The position numbers and the translations under genes are program-made. A model generated the notes under the pieces. That model saw nothing but the letters and a program-made list of their open reading frames with translations, had not been told where the DNA came from and did no database searches. Of a stretch of 64,000 nt of DNA, positions 17,096-26,335 are shown in pieces (the stretch's first letter is position 1; each line of letters opens with the position of its first letter). The stretch is from Chryseobacterium sp. JAH (GTDB lineage: Bacteria > Bacteroidota > Bacteroidia > Flavobacteriales > Weeksellaceae), in assembly GCF_001507335.1 (NCBI RefSeq), contig NZ_LMAH01000006.1:62001-126000 (forward strand), in the 5' to 3' direction.

Positions 17096-18049
17096 ATGAG
17101 TTGGTTTAAAAATATTTTTAAAAAAGAAGAAAAAGAAACTTTAGATAAAGGTTTGGAAAAATCGAATCAGGGGTTCTTTGAAAAAATGACAAAAGCCGTA
17201 GTCGGCAAAAGCAAAGTAGATGACGAGGTTCTTGATGATCTTGAAGAAATACTTATCGCTTCCGATGTAGGCGCGTCTACCACCATCAAAATCATCCAGA
17301 GAATAGAAGAACGTATCGCGAGAGATAAGTACGTCAACACGAGCGAACTGGACCGCATTCTTCGCGAGGAAATCTCAGGTCTGTTATTAGAAAACCCACA
17401 GGCAAACACTGGAAACATCGACACTTCAAAAAAACCTTATGTCATCATGGTCGTAGGAGTAAACGGTGTAGGAAAAACAACCACAATCGGAAAATTAGCT
17501 CATCAATTTAAAGCTGATGGAAAAAAAGTAATTCTGGGCGCAGGAGATACTTTCCGTGCTGCTGCTGTAGATCAGCTGACGATTTGGAGCGAAAGAGCCG
17601 GAGTAACAATTGTGAAGCAGGAAATGGGCTCTGACCCAGCTTCGGTTGCTTTTGACACTGTACAAAGTGCCGTCGCTCAAAATGCCGATGTAGTAATCAT
17701 AGATACAGCAGGAAGACTTCACAATAAAATTAATTTGATGAATGAGCTTTCTAAGATTAAAAGAGTAATGCAGAAAGTAATTCCTGATGCTCCGCACGAG
17801 ATTTTATTGGTATTGGATGGCTCAACAGGGCAAAACGCATTTGAACAGGCAAAACAATTCACTGCTGCGACTGAAGTTAACGCTTTGGCAGTTACAAAAT
17901 TAGACGGAACCGCAAAAGGCGGTGTGGTCATCGGAATTTCTGATCAGTTTCAGATTCCCGTGAAATACATCGGTGTTGGCGAGAAGATGCAGGACTTACA
18001 ATTATTTAATGGTACAGAGTTTGTAGATTCATTCTTCAAGAAGAGATAA
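17096..18049 (+). CDS. ftsY: Signal recognition particle receptor FtsY
   Basis: FtsY is the GTPase receptor that docks ribosome-SRP complexes at the inner membrane for co-translational insertion. The 317-residue protein has an N-terminal helical domain (1-105, amphipathic start MSWFKNIFKK) and the NG domain: G1 GVNGVGKT at 121-128, DTAGR (G3) and TKLDGTAKGG (G4 region). The acidic A domain of enteric FtsY is missing, which is normal in Bacteroidetes. Confidence 0.96.
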   Translation: MSWFKNIFKKEEKETLDKGLEKSNQGFFEKMTKAVVGKSKVDDEVLDDLEEILIASDVGASTTIKIIQRIEERIARDKYVNTSELDRILREEISGLLLENPQANTGNIDTSKKPYVIMVVGVNGVGKTTTIGKLAHQFKADGKKVILGAGDTFRAAAVDQLTIWSERAGVTIVKQEMGSDPASVAFDTVQSAVAQNADVVIIDTAGRLHNKINLMNELSKIKRVMQKVIPDAPHEILLVLDGSTGQNAFEQAKQFTAATEVNALAVTKLDGTAKGGVVIGISDQFQIPVKYIGVGEKMQDLQLFNGTEFVDSFFKKR

Positions 18050-18106
18050 CTCATCTTTATTTCTTGAAAAATAAACCAAATTAATTAACATTAAAAAATT
18101 TAAACT

Positions 18107-18358
18107 ATGGGGATTTTAACATGGATCATTTTCGGCCTTATCGCAGGCGCAATCGCAAAAGCACTTCATCCTGGAAATGACCCAGGAGGTTGGGTGATAA
18201 CAATCATCATTGGTATATTGGGAAGTATGCTTGGAGGATGGATAGGATCTATGATATTCGGAGTGGATGTTACAGGATTCAACCTTTCAAGTTTCCTTGT
18301 AGCAATTGGAGGTTCAGTTCTTCTACTTGCAATTTATAGGATGGTAAGTAAGAAATAA
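18107..18358 (+). CDS. GlsB/YeaQ/YmgE family membrane protein
   Basis: The 83-residue protein has three hydrophobic segments and the Gly-rich GILGSMLGGWIG motif of the GlsB/YeaQ/YmgE (transglycosylase-associated) family. These small inner-membrane proteins are often induced by stress; biochemical role unknown. It is alone, between ftsY and a strong terminator. Confidence 0.88.
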   Translation: MGILTWIIFGLIAGAIAKALHPGNDPGGWVITIIIGILGSMLGGWIGSMIFGVDVTGFNLSSFLVAIGGSVLLLAIYRMVSKK

Positions 18359-18374
18359 CAAACTATAACAAAAT

Positions 18375-18412
18375 AAAAATCCGGATTTGAAATTTCAAAT
18401 CCGGATTTTTTA
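18375..18412. terminator. Strong bidirectional terminator, perfect 36-base palindrome
   Basis: Bases 18375-18392 pair perfectly with 18393-18410, and the hairpin ends in T runs on both strands. It lies between the convergent GlsB-type gene and sppA. Confidence 0.85.
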
Positions 18413-18425
18413 TGAACAATATAAT

Positions 18426-20180
18426 TTAGTTGATTTTAATTTGATAAGGCATTTCCATTTTAACCTCAGACTTCAGTTTCTTATCTGTAATCTGCTCTAA
18501 AATTTCATAGTTTGCTTTACCAATTTTATTTTTGATCACTCTTGCAGAGATATCATCTTCATTTAAATCTGAAAATATCTGCTCAAAAGCTGTCATTTTC
18601 TTTGGATATGAAGAAACATTATATTTTTTTAAATTTGCTTTCTGTGCTGCAAATTTTACGGCATCTTCCAAACTTCCTAGTTCATCTACTAAACCGATCT
18701 GCTTTGCACGAGTGCCACTCCACACTCTACCACCACCGACAGCATCGATATCTTCAAAAGATTTTTTCCTGTTTTGCGTTACAAAGTGTACAAATCTTTT
18801 ATAAGTTCCCTCAACACTTCTGGTCATTAAATTTACTCCATAAGGTGTCAATCCGTTTAATGAAGAATAATACGCTGCATTGGCATTGGTAGCAACAATA
18901 TCAGAACGCACGCCGTTTTTGTTGGCCAAATCTTTGAAATAAGGTAGAACTCCAAAAACACCTATAGACCCTGTAAGTGTATTGGGTTCAGAGTAGATTT
19001 TATCTGCAGCCATGGCAATATAATAACCACCGGATGCCGCATAATCACCGAAAGAAACAACCAAGGGCTTTTTCTTTTTTAACTGTTGAAGTTCGAACAA
19101 AATCTCATCCGAAGCATTTGCGCTTCCTCCTGGAGAATTAATTCTCAATACCACAGCTTTTACTTTTTTATCATCCTGAAGATCTTTAATATATTTAATG
19201 TATTTCTCAGAATAAATATCACTGTACCCATCACCGCTATTAATAGAACCGGAAGCATAAAGTACCGCCACTTTTTCTCCTGATTTATCATCATCAGAGA
19301 AAGAGTCTATATATTTTGTTAGAGAAATTTTATTTAATTTATCATCTCCCTTCAAACTCAACTTTGTTCTGATCATCTGATCATACTCACTTTTTTGAAT
19401 CAGCTTGTCGGTCAATTTATATTGCACACTTAAATCAGGAATCATTCCGTATAAACTGTCTACTACAGTTCTGAACTGATTCACATCCATCTTTCTAGAC
19501 GCAGCAATTTTAGAAGATGTATTATTCCAGATATCATTAAGAAGCGTACTTAATTGCTCCTTATTTTCAGGTGAAATATCGTTTCTTAAAAACGGTTCAA
19601 CCGCAGATTTAAATTTTCCGTGACGGATTACTTCAATACCTATTCCGTATTTTTCCGCAAAATCTTTAAAGAAAGTAACTTCTGTTGAAAGACCTTTCAA
19701 CTCAATACCGCCAGAAGGATTCAGATAGTAACGGTCAGCAACAGATCCTAAATAGTAAGAAGATTGAGAAACAGTATTACCATAAGCATAGACAAATTTT
19801 CCACTTTTCTTAAAATCCTCAATTGCAGACCTCAAATCATCAATCTGTGTAATTCCTGCATTAAGATTGTCAACCTCAATACTAATTCCTTTGATATTAT
19901 CATCTGCTTTCGCTTTTCTTACCGCTTCTAAAACATCATATATCAAAATGCTTGTATTTTTCTTGTTTACACTGAAGATACTTTGCTGATCCTCTGTGGG
20001 ACTGTCGATGATATCGGTATTCAGATTAATCGTTAAAACAGAATTCTTTTTTACACTCACAGATTTCTCATCACTCATTGACCCAAAAACTATCATGATG
20101 ATAAAAAAGAAGAAAAACACCGCACACAGTACCACAATTGCTACTATATTTGCCAAAACATTTTTAAAGAAACTCTTCAT
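18426..20180 (-). CDS. sppA: Signal peptide peptidase SppA, 67-kDa type
   Basis: SppA is a membrane serine protease that degrades leftover signal peptides. From the ATG at 20180 it is 584 residues, the usual length for the tandem-repeat 67K form; an upstream in-frame extension starting at 20354 is not conserved and overlaps folK. Residues 8-32 form the membrane anchor. The catalytic Lys is in HGKFKSAVEPF, and the catalytic Ser in GDYAASGGYYIA, followed by LTGSIGVFGV. The SPGGSANASDE strand is also typical. It is divergent from folK with 19 bases between starts. Confidence 0.94.
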   Translation of the reverse strand: MKSFFKNVLANIVAIVVLCAVFFFFFIIMIVFGSMSDEKSVSVKKNSVLTINLNTDIIDSPTEDQQSIFSVNKKNTSILIYDVLEAVRKAKADDNIKGISIEVDNLNAGITQIDDLRSAIEDFKKSGKFVYAYGNTVSQSSYYLGSVADRYYLNPSGGIELKGLSTEVTFFKDFAEKYGIGIEVIRHGKFKSAVEPFLRNDISPENKEQLSTLLNDIWNNTSSKIAASRKMDVNQFRTVVDSLYGMIPDLSVQYKLTDKLIQKSEYDQMIRTKLSLKGDDKLNKISLTKYIDSFSDDDKSGEKVAVLYASGSINSGDGYSDIYSEKYIKYIKDLQDDKKVKAVVLRINSPGGSANASDEILFELQQLKKKKPLVVSFGDYAASGGYYIAMAADKIYSEPNTLTGSIGVFGVLPYFKDLANKNGVRSDIVATNANAAYYSSLNGLTPYGVNLMTRSVEGTYKRFVHFVTQNRKKSFEDIDAVGGGRVWSGTRAKQIGLVDELGSLEDAVKFAAQKANLKKYNVSSYPKKMTAFEQIFSDLNEDDISARVIKNKIGKANYEILEQITDKKLKSEVKMEMPYQIKIN

Positions 20181-20199
20181 AAAATAATCATTTTTCAAT

Positions 20200-20613
20200 A
20201 TGTCGCAGCATAAGGTCGTTTTGTTACTTGGAAGTAACATTGGTGATAAAAAAAATAATATTAATACTGCATTAAATAAACTAAAGGAAGCAGGAGATCT
20301 ATTAAAAAACAGTGAATATTTAACATCTGAGGCAGTAGAATTTGTAAGTTCCAATAATTTTTGTAATATTGCAACAATAATGTTTACTCATTTTTCGCCT
20401 ATTCAGTTACTTAATTACATAAAGAAAATTGAAATTGACATGGGTAGAGTTAATGATTCAATAGTATCAGGTGGTTATACAGATAGAATTATAGATATAG
20501 ATATCATTACGTTTAATGGGTTGAAATTCACTTCCAAAAGATTAGAAATCCCTCATAAAAAACATCTTTTCGAAAGGGAATTCTCCAGAATATTATTAAA
20601 AGATTTTATTTAA
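20200..20613 (+). CDS. folK: 2-amino-4-hydroxy-6-hydroxymethyldihydropteridine diphosphokinase
   Basis: FolK transfers pyrophosphate from ATP to the pterin alcohol in folate synthesis. The 137-residue protein is shorter than the 155-165 usual. The start LLGSNIGDKKNNI, the magnesium-binding DIDIITFNG pair of Asp, and the closing IPHKKHLFEREFSRILL are visible. folB, the enzyme before it in the pathway, is 30 kb away in this window (50515). It is followed 19 bases later by an outer-membrane protein gene. Confidence 0.9.
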   Translation: MSQHKVVLLLGSNIGDKKNNINTALNKLKEAGDLLKNSEYLTSEAVEFVSSNNFCNIATIMFTHFSPIQLLNYIKKIEIDMGRVNDSIVSGGYTDRIIDIDIITFNGLKFTSKRLEIPHKKHLFEREFSRILLKDFI

Positions 20614-20632
20614 TCATAATAAAAAACATTGT

Positions 20633-21730
20633 ATGAAATTAGGTTTACTATTATTGGTGACATTACCTATAGCTACTTATGCTCAAGACAGTATAGCAGT
20701 TAGTACTTCAGACCAGTACCCCAATACGTTCTCTTCTGGTTCTGCAAATATTCAAAAATTTGACAATAAAGCAAGAAAATTCAATGATTGGTCTATATCA
20801 ATTGGTGGAGGTCCTGCTTTTATGACTTTTGCTGATGTAACTTCATTTCACGAAGACAAAATCAATTGGGGTTGGAATGCTTATGCAAGTGTAGACAAGC
20901 AAATTACACACACTTTTGGTTTGAGTTTACAATACCAAATGGGTGAAACCAAGCAACAAGCTCAACTTCCGACCAACCCTGCTGCCGGAATTGCCAATGC
21001 GTGGACTAAATTCCATCAGGTTTCCCTTTTAGGAGATGTGAATTTTTCAAATCTTTTGAGAAGGGTTGATAACAAATCACCTTTTAGATGGGCTCTTCAT
21101 GGTTATTTAGGTGGAGGTTTGATGGGTTTTAAAACAGAATTAATAGACGCTGATGCTTCTAGATGGAGTACGAACCCACCAAGAATCCCTATTATGAACG
21201 ATCAGAAACTTGGCATAGAATCATTCTTTATGCAGGCAGGTCTTGGTTTGAAATATAATGTATCAAAATTGATTGATGTTGAAGCAAGGGTAATGTATAT
21301 TAATAGCTTCGATGAAGAATTTGACGGTGGCGGTGAAGGCAGATCTCTTGATACGCCAGCCGGAGACAGAATAAATTACAACCTGATAAATGACTCATAC
21401 TCAGACGCGATGATGGCATTTAATCTTGGATTATCATTTAAATTAGGGAAACATCAAACACATCTATCTTGGCACGATCCTTTACAGGAAATATACTATA
21501 GAAGCCATGTACTAGAAAACACCGCAGCTGAGTTTGTGGTATGTGAAAAAGGTGACAATGACAACGATGGTGTTTGTGATGACTGGGACAGAGAATTGAA
21601 CACACCTTCCGGGGCAAGAGTAGATGGTTCTGGAATAGCTTTAGATATGGATCTTGACGGTGTAATTGACTTATATGATAAGTGCGTTACAGTAGCTGGA
21701 TCTACCGATAATAATGGTTGCCCAAAGTAA
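20633..21730 (+). CDS. OmpA-like barrel protein without the OmpA C-terminal domain
   Basis: The 365-residue protein has a signal peptide (ending TYAQ), a predicted outer-membrane barrel (about 45-290) and a short thrombospondin type 3-like Asp-rich segment ([25 protein letters not shown]) that probably binds calcium. It then ends at NNGCPK. The second paralogue 51 bases downstream has the same layout plus an OmpA peptidoglycan-binding domain that this one lacks. Shared blocks such as [15 protein letters not shown] and [10 protein letters not shown] indicate a tandem duplication. Role unknown; envelope protein. Confidence 0.83.
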   Translation: MKLGLLLLVTLPIATYAQDSIAVSTSDQYPNTFSSGSANIQKFDNKARKFNDWSISIGGGPAFMTFADVTSFHEDKINWGWNAYASVDKQITHTFGLSLQYQMGETKQQAQLPTNPAAGIANAWTKFHQVSLLGDVNFSNLLRRVDNKSPFRWALHGYLGGGLMGFKTELIDADASRWSTNPPRIPIMNDQKLGIESFFMQAGLGLKYNVSKLIDVEARVMYINSFDEEFDGGGEGRSLDTPAGDRINYNLINDSYSDAMMAFNLGLSFKLGKHQTHLSWHDPLQEIYYRSHVLENTAAEFVVCEKGDNDNDGVCDDWDRELNTPSGARVDGSGIALDMDLDGVIDLYDKCVTVAGSTDNNGCPK

Positions 21731-21781
21731 TCAGATTATCAAAAAAAACAAACATTTAATAACTAAATAAAAAAATACACT

Positions 21782-23227
21782 ATGAAATTAAGTTTAGCAA
21801 TTGTTGCATTGGCTTTAGCAGTTCCAACTGCAGGGTTTGCACAGGATTCAATAGCGGTAGTTTCAAATGAAGGATATCCAAATACATTCTCATCAGGCTC
21901 TGCGAATATATCCCCGTTTACACAAAAATCTAAAAGATTTAACGATTGGGCTATATCTTTTGGAGCAGGTGTCCCTTTAATGCAGTCAGCAGATTTGACA
22001 TCAATAAAAAACGGTAACGGAAAAAATCTTTTTGGTTATTCTGCTTACGTAAGTGTTGATAAAGCAATTACACATGCATTTGGGATCAATCTTCAATATG
22101 ATAGAGGTGAGACCAGACAGGGATATTTCAACACTAAAGATCCTGCTGTAAACGGACAAGAAGGAGCTAGAACCCAATATGATGCAATCTCTGTATTGGG
22201 AGATATTAACTTTTCAAATCTTCTAAGGAGAGTTGATAATAAATCTACATTCAGATGGGCACTGCACGGATACGCAGGTGTAGGAACATTAGCATATAGA
22301 GCTTATTTAAAAGATGCTGCAGGTCAGAGATTAATGACTGAGGTTAAGCCTTTTAAATTTGATTCATTCTTTGGTCAAGCCGGTGCTGGACTTAAATTTA
22401 AAGTAAACAGAAGAATAGATCTAGAGACTAGATTGATGTATGTTGTAACTACTGATGATCAATTTGACGGTGGTGGTGCACAATACAGCACAATCAACAA
22501 AAGAGAAGATCAGGTTTCTGACAACTTCTTCAATGCTACAGTAGGTCTATCTTTGAAACTAGGAAAACACGAATCACACTTGATGTGGCACGATCCATTG
22601 CAGGAAATTTACTATAAACTAGATGTTTTAGCTGATAAAAACCAAGATATCGAAGTTTGTAAGAAAGGAGATACTGATAACGACGGTGTTTGTGACGATT
22701 GGGACAGACAGCTTGATACTCCTGCCGGTGCAAGAGTTGATGGTGCTGGTGTTGCTCTTGATGCAGATCTAGATGGTGTAATTGATCTTTACGACAAGTG
22801 TGTAACGGTACCTGGACCCGTAGAAAATGACGGTTGTCCGCTTACTCCTACTACACCAACAGGTCCTGTAGTTGAGACTGAAAGAACTATGGAAGGAATT
22901 GAGTTTGACTTAAATTCTGACAGAATCTTACCTTCAAACACACCTATTCTTAATAATGCTGTTAGCTATATCAATTCTTCGAACGGTGCTTATACTGTAA
23001 TTGGAGCAACTGATACAAGAGCTTCTGATGCGTATAATCAAAAATTATCTGAAAGAAGAGCAAACAGTGTGAAAAACTATTTGATTAAAAATGGTGTAGA
23101 TTCTTCTAAAATCAACGCAGTAGGTAGAGGTGAAAAAGACCTTAAATATCCTGAGTGTGACCCAGCTACTAAATGTCCTGAGTGGAAAAACAGAGCAAAC
23201 AGAAGAGTTTATTTCGAAGCTAAATAA
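21782..23227 (+). CDS. OmpA family outer-membrane protein
   Basis: The 481-residue protein has a signal peptide (ending AGFAQ), an N-terminal barrel (about 40-285), a TSP3-like calcium-binding segment (about 295-350), a Pro/Thr linker, and an OmpA C-terminal domain (about 365-481). That domain has [19 protein letters not shown], with the Asp and Arg that grip peptidoglycan diaminopimelate. It anchors the outer membrane to the wall. Its upstream neighbour is the paralogue without this domain. Confidence 0.92.
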   Translation: MKLSLAIVALALAVPTAGFAQDSIAVVSNEGYPNTFSSGSANISPFTQKSKRFNDWAISFGAGVPLMQSADLTSIKNGNGKNLFGYSAYVSVDKAITHAFGINLQYDRGETRQGYFNTKDPAVNGQEGARTQYDAISVLGDINFSNLLRRVDNKSTFRWALHGYAGVGTLAYRAYLKDAAGQRLMTEVKPFKFDSFFGQAGAGLKFKVNRRIDLETRLMYVVTTDDQFDGGGAQYSTINKREDQVSDNFFNATVGLSLKLGKHESHLMWHDPLQEIYYKLDVLADKNQDIEVCKKGDTDNDGVCDDWDRQLDTPAGARVDGAGVALDADLDGVIDLYDKCVTVPGPVENDGCPLTPTTPTGPVVETERTMEGIEFDLNSDRILPSNTPILNNAVSYINSSNGAYTVIGATDTRASDAYNQKLSERRANSVKNYLIKNGVDSSKINAVGRGEKDLKYPECDPATKCPEWKNRANRRVYFEAK

Positions 23228-23246
23228 TAAACTTCTTATATATTTT

Positions 23247-23274
23247 AAAAGTCACGCATTGCGTGACTTTTTTT
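23247..23274 (+). terminator. Intrinsic terminator after the OmpA genes
   Basis: AAAAGTCACGC (23247-23257) pairs with GCGTGACTTTT (23261-23271) around a 3-base loop, followed by more T. Confidence 0.85.
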
Positions 23275-23302
23275 GTTAAATTAGTTTCTATATTTTTACA
23301 GG

Positions 23303-25204
23303 ATGATTTCTTCTCACGATTTCCAGGAACTGAAAAATAAAACCCTTAAACATTTTTGGGGCTATGATACCTTTAGAGATTCTCAGGGCGATATCATCGA
23401 TTCTGTCATCACGGGAAATGATACTTTGGTACTTTTACCAACCGGTGCGGGGAAATCTCTTTGTTATCAACTCCCGGCTTTGTTAAGAGAGGGTGTTTGC
23501 TTGGTTATTTCTCCTCTGTTAGCATTAATGAAAGATCAGGTCAATCAGCTGAAATTTAGAGGAATTGAAGCGGAGTATTTATCCTCAGAACTCGATGATT
23601 TCGATGCGGAAGTTATTTACAACCGCTGTAAAGATGGTTTAACAAAACTACTCTACGTTTCACCGGAAAGGCTGACCAATTTTCAGTTTATTCAGCAGAT
23701 GGAGGAAATTCAACTTTCATTTATTGCAGTCGATGAAGCGCACTGTATTTCAGAATGGGGACAAGATTTCAGGCCGAGTTATCAAAACATAAAAGATTTC
23801 AGAAAAAATAATCCTGAAATTACTTGTCTTGCGTTAACCGCTACAGCTACGCCAAAAGTTTTAGAGGAAATTAAAAACAAGCTTGAATTAAAAAAGCCTA
23901 ATGTCTTCCAAAAAAGTTTTAAGCGAAGCAATATCAAAATTTTTTTCGAGGAAGTTTCCGACAAATATCAGAGGATTTTTAACATTTTGAAATATGCAAA
24001 AGAATCCGGAATCATCTATGTACGAACAAGAAAAGATGCAGAGTTGCTCACAGAATATCTTCATAGAAATAAGATAAGCAACGTAGATTACTACCATGCA
24101 GGATTAACAACGAAAGAAAAAAACGAAAGACAGAATTTCTGGAACAACAGTGATGAGAATGTATTAATTTCTACCAACGCATTCGGGATGGGTATCGATA
24201 AAGACAACGTTCGTTTCGTTATCCACTTCTCCCCTTCTCAGTCGATTGAAAATTATTATCAGGAAATTGGTCGTGCCGGAAGAGACGGAAAGAAAAGTTT
24301 TGCGTTCATGCTTTGGGATCAGCAGGAAATTCTAAATTTTGATCAGATTCTTAGAAATCAAATTCCAAATAAAGCTGAATTTTTGAAGATTATCTCCTAT
24401 TTATATTCTAAATTTCAGGTAGCTGAATTTGAACTTCCCGAAAAGGTTTTTCAATTAAATATTTCCGGAATTCAAAACTTCACCAAACTTTCAACTGCTA
24501 AAATTAAAAACGTCTTAAATTTTCTACATACTCAGGAAATCATTTATTATAACAGCAATAAAAGTTTGTCATCTTTGGAACTTTCAATAAAAGCTGACGA
24601 AATTGATCAGATTCCTCAGAAAGATGCCTATTTTGTTGAGCTTCTTTTACGCACCGTCTCAGGCATTACGACACACAAAGTAATGTTCAGTGAGCAAAAA
24701 GTCAGCGATAAAATCGGAGTAAGCATTCATTTAATCAAAGAAAGATTAAAAGAACTACAACAGAAAAATTATCTTGAATACATCGACGGTGCTTTGGCAA
24801 GTGTAAAATTTCTCAAACCAAGAGATGAAAGGGTGACAAATAGTATGTATTGGAAACTGTTTGAACAGATTCAAAAAAATAAAATTCAAAAGTGGGAAGA
24901 AATGAAATTCTACATCGAAGATTCTACCTACTGTAAAATGAAATTGATTCTTGCTTACTTTGGTGAAAAAAATTCAAAAAACTGTGGACAGTGTACAGTT
25001 TGTGAAAAAAATAAAAAATCTATTTTTGGAAAAAATATGTCTTCGGAAATTGTCAATCTACTAGCTGAAAAACCGGCAACCATTGAAGAACTTTCGATTC
25101 AGTTAAATTTTCATGCAAAAGAAGATATTTTAGAAAGTCTCATCTTTCTTCTTGATTCAGGAAAAGTAAAAATGCTGAACTTTCGAACGTACGCGCTGAA
25201 ATAA
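23303..25204 (+). CDS. recQ: ATP-dependent DNA helicase RecQ
   Basis: RecQ unwinds DNA 3' to 5' in repair and recombination. The 633-residue protein has motif I LLPTGAGKSLCYQLP, the DEAH box DEAHCISEWGQDFRPSY, motif VI YYQEIGRAGRDGK, a winged-helix region and a zinc-binding Cys cluster (YCKMKLIL ... CGQCTVC, about 545-570). The last about 55 residues are not a recognisable HRDC domain but look like a small helix-turn-helix. It is probably one of more than one RecQ in such genomes. Confidence 0.93.
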   Translation: MISSHDFQELKNKTLKHFWGYDTFRDSQGDIIDSVITGNDTLVLLPTGAGKSLCYQLPALLREGVCLVISPLLALMKDQVNQLKFRGIEAEYLSSELDDFDAEVIYNRCKDGLTKLLYVSPERLTNFQFIQQMEEIQLSFIAVDEAHCISEWGQDFRPSYQNIKDFRKNNPEITCLALTATATPKVLEEIKNKLELKKPNVFQKSFKRSNIKIFFEEVSDKYQRIFNILKYAKESGIIYVRTRKDAELLTEYLHRNKISNVDYYHAGLTTKEKNERQNFWNNSDENVLISTNAFGMGIDKDNVRFVIHFSPSQSIENYYQEIGRAGRDGKKSFAFMLWDQQEILNFDQILRNQIPNKAEFLKIISYLYSKFQVAEFELPEKVFQLNISGIQNFTKLSTAKIKNVLNFLHTQEIIYYNSNKSLSSLELSIKADEIDQIPQKDAYFVELLLRTVSGITTHKVMFSEQKVSDKIGVSIHLIKERLKELQQKNYLEYIDGALASVKFLKPRDERVTNSMYWKLFEQIQKNKIQKWEEMKFYIEDSTYCKMKLILAYFGEKNSKNCGQCTVCEKNKKSIFGKNMSSEIVNLLAEKPATIEELSIQLNFHAKEDILESLIFLLDSGKVKMLNFRTYALK

Positions 25205-25262
25205 GCAATCCTAAAGACTTTCCATTTTTAATCTTTTATTTTTTAAATAAATCAAAGACCTT

Positions 25263-25270
25263 TATCTTTG
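25263..25270 (+). promoter_or_regulatory. -7 box of the fmt promoter
   Basis: TATCTTTG matches TAnnTTTG and ends 4 bases before the fmt ATG at 25275, so transcription should begin at or very near the start codon. Confidence 0.5.
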
Positions 25271-25274
25271 CATC

Positions 25275-26222
25275 ATGAAATCATTGAAAGTCGTTTTTTT
25301 TGGTACACCCGAGTTTGCAAAGACAGCTTTAGAAGCTATCCATCAGTCAAATCACGAGGTAGTAGGCGTTGTGACCGTTGCTGACAAAGCGAGTGGACGC
25401 GGACAGAAAATCAATCAATCAGCTGTAAAGGTATTTGCCGCTGAAAATAATCTACACATCTTACAGCCCGAAAAATTAAGAAACCCAGAGTTTTTAGAAG
25501 AAATAAAAAGTTTAAATGCTGACGTTTTCGTTGTCGTTGCGTTCCGGATGATGCCGAAAATCTTGTTTGAAATGCCTGAACTGGGAACTTTCAATCTTCA
25601 TGCTTCTTTGCTTCCTGATTATCGTGGAGCTGCACCCATCAATTATGCAGTGATCAATGGTGAAGAAAAAACCGGAGCCACTACATTTTTCATCAATGAA
25701 AAAATTGATGAAGGAAACATTCTTTTACAAGAAGAAATCGAAATTTTACCCGATGAAAATGCTGGAAGTCTTCACGACAGACTTATGGAAATGGGCGCAA
25801 AATTAATCGTAAAAACGCTTGATGGCTTATCTGAAAATTCAATCACAGAAAAACCTCAACCCCAGGTTGAATATCCAAAAAACGCCTTTAAAATCTTTAA
25901 AGAAGATACCAGAATTGACTTTAGTAAAAATTCAAAAGAAGTTCATCAGTTTATTTTAGGAATGTCACCTTATCCCGCAGCTTTCACTACTTTGAAAATC
26001 GGGGAAGAACATAAAGGCCTGAAAATTTACGGTGGAAAATTTGAAGTTGTAAATCATGGAAAAACTTCCGGAACTTTAGATATTTCAAAAAACGAATTTA
26101 AAATTTACACAAAAGACGGAATTTATTTTCCTCTGGAACTACAATTAGAAGGAAAGAAAAGAATGAATGTGAAAGATTTCCTCAACGGATTTAGAAATTT
26201 CGACGAAATAAAAATGGCTTGA
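25275..26222 (+). CDS. fmt: Methionyl-tRNA formyltransferase
   Basis: Fmt formylates initiator Met-tRNA in the cytoplasm. The 315-residue protein has VVFFGTPEFAKTAL at the start, the catalytic block NLHASLLPDYRGAAPINYAVINGE (Asn, His and the later Asp in INEKIDEGNIL), and a C-terminal OB-like tRNA-binding domain (about 205-310). The stop codon lies inside the stem of its terminator. Confidence 0.96.
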   Translation: MKSLKVVFFGTPEFAKTALEAIHQSNHEVVGVVTVADKASGRGQKINQSAVKVFAAENNLHILQPEKLRNPEFLEEIKSLNADVFVVVAFRMMPKILFEMPELGTFNLHASLLPDYRGAAPINYAVINGEEKTGATTFFINEKIDEGNILLQEEIEILPDENAGSLHDRLMEMGAKLIVKTLDGLSENSITEKPQPQVEYPKNAFKIFKEDTRIDFSKNSKEVHQFILGMSPYPAAFTTLKIGEEHKGLKIYGGKFEVVNHGKTSGTLDISKNEFKIYTKDGIYFPLELQLEGKKRMNVKDFLNGFRNFDEIKMA

Positions 26223-26243
26223 TTTTATCAAGCCATTTTTTAT
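26211..26243 (+). terminator. Intrinsic terminator overlapping the fmt stop codon
   Basis: A 12-bp stem (26211-26222 with 26228-26239) ends in a T run. Its 5' arm is the last four codons of fmt including the TGA. Confidence 0.8.
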
Positions 26244-26335
26244 TTTGAACTGTGAATCGCAAATTTTGCTTCACAAGAGAATTCTAACAATATCAAAAAT
26301 TGACAATAAAGTGAATTCATAATTAAAATTTCACT

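Noticed and set aside
20181..20354. Longer SppA start
   Set aside because: It overlaps folK and adds non-family residues.
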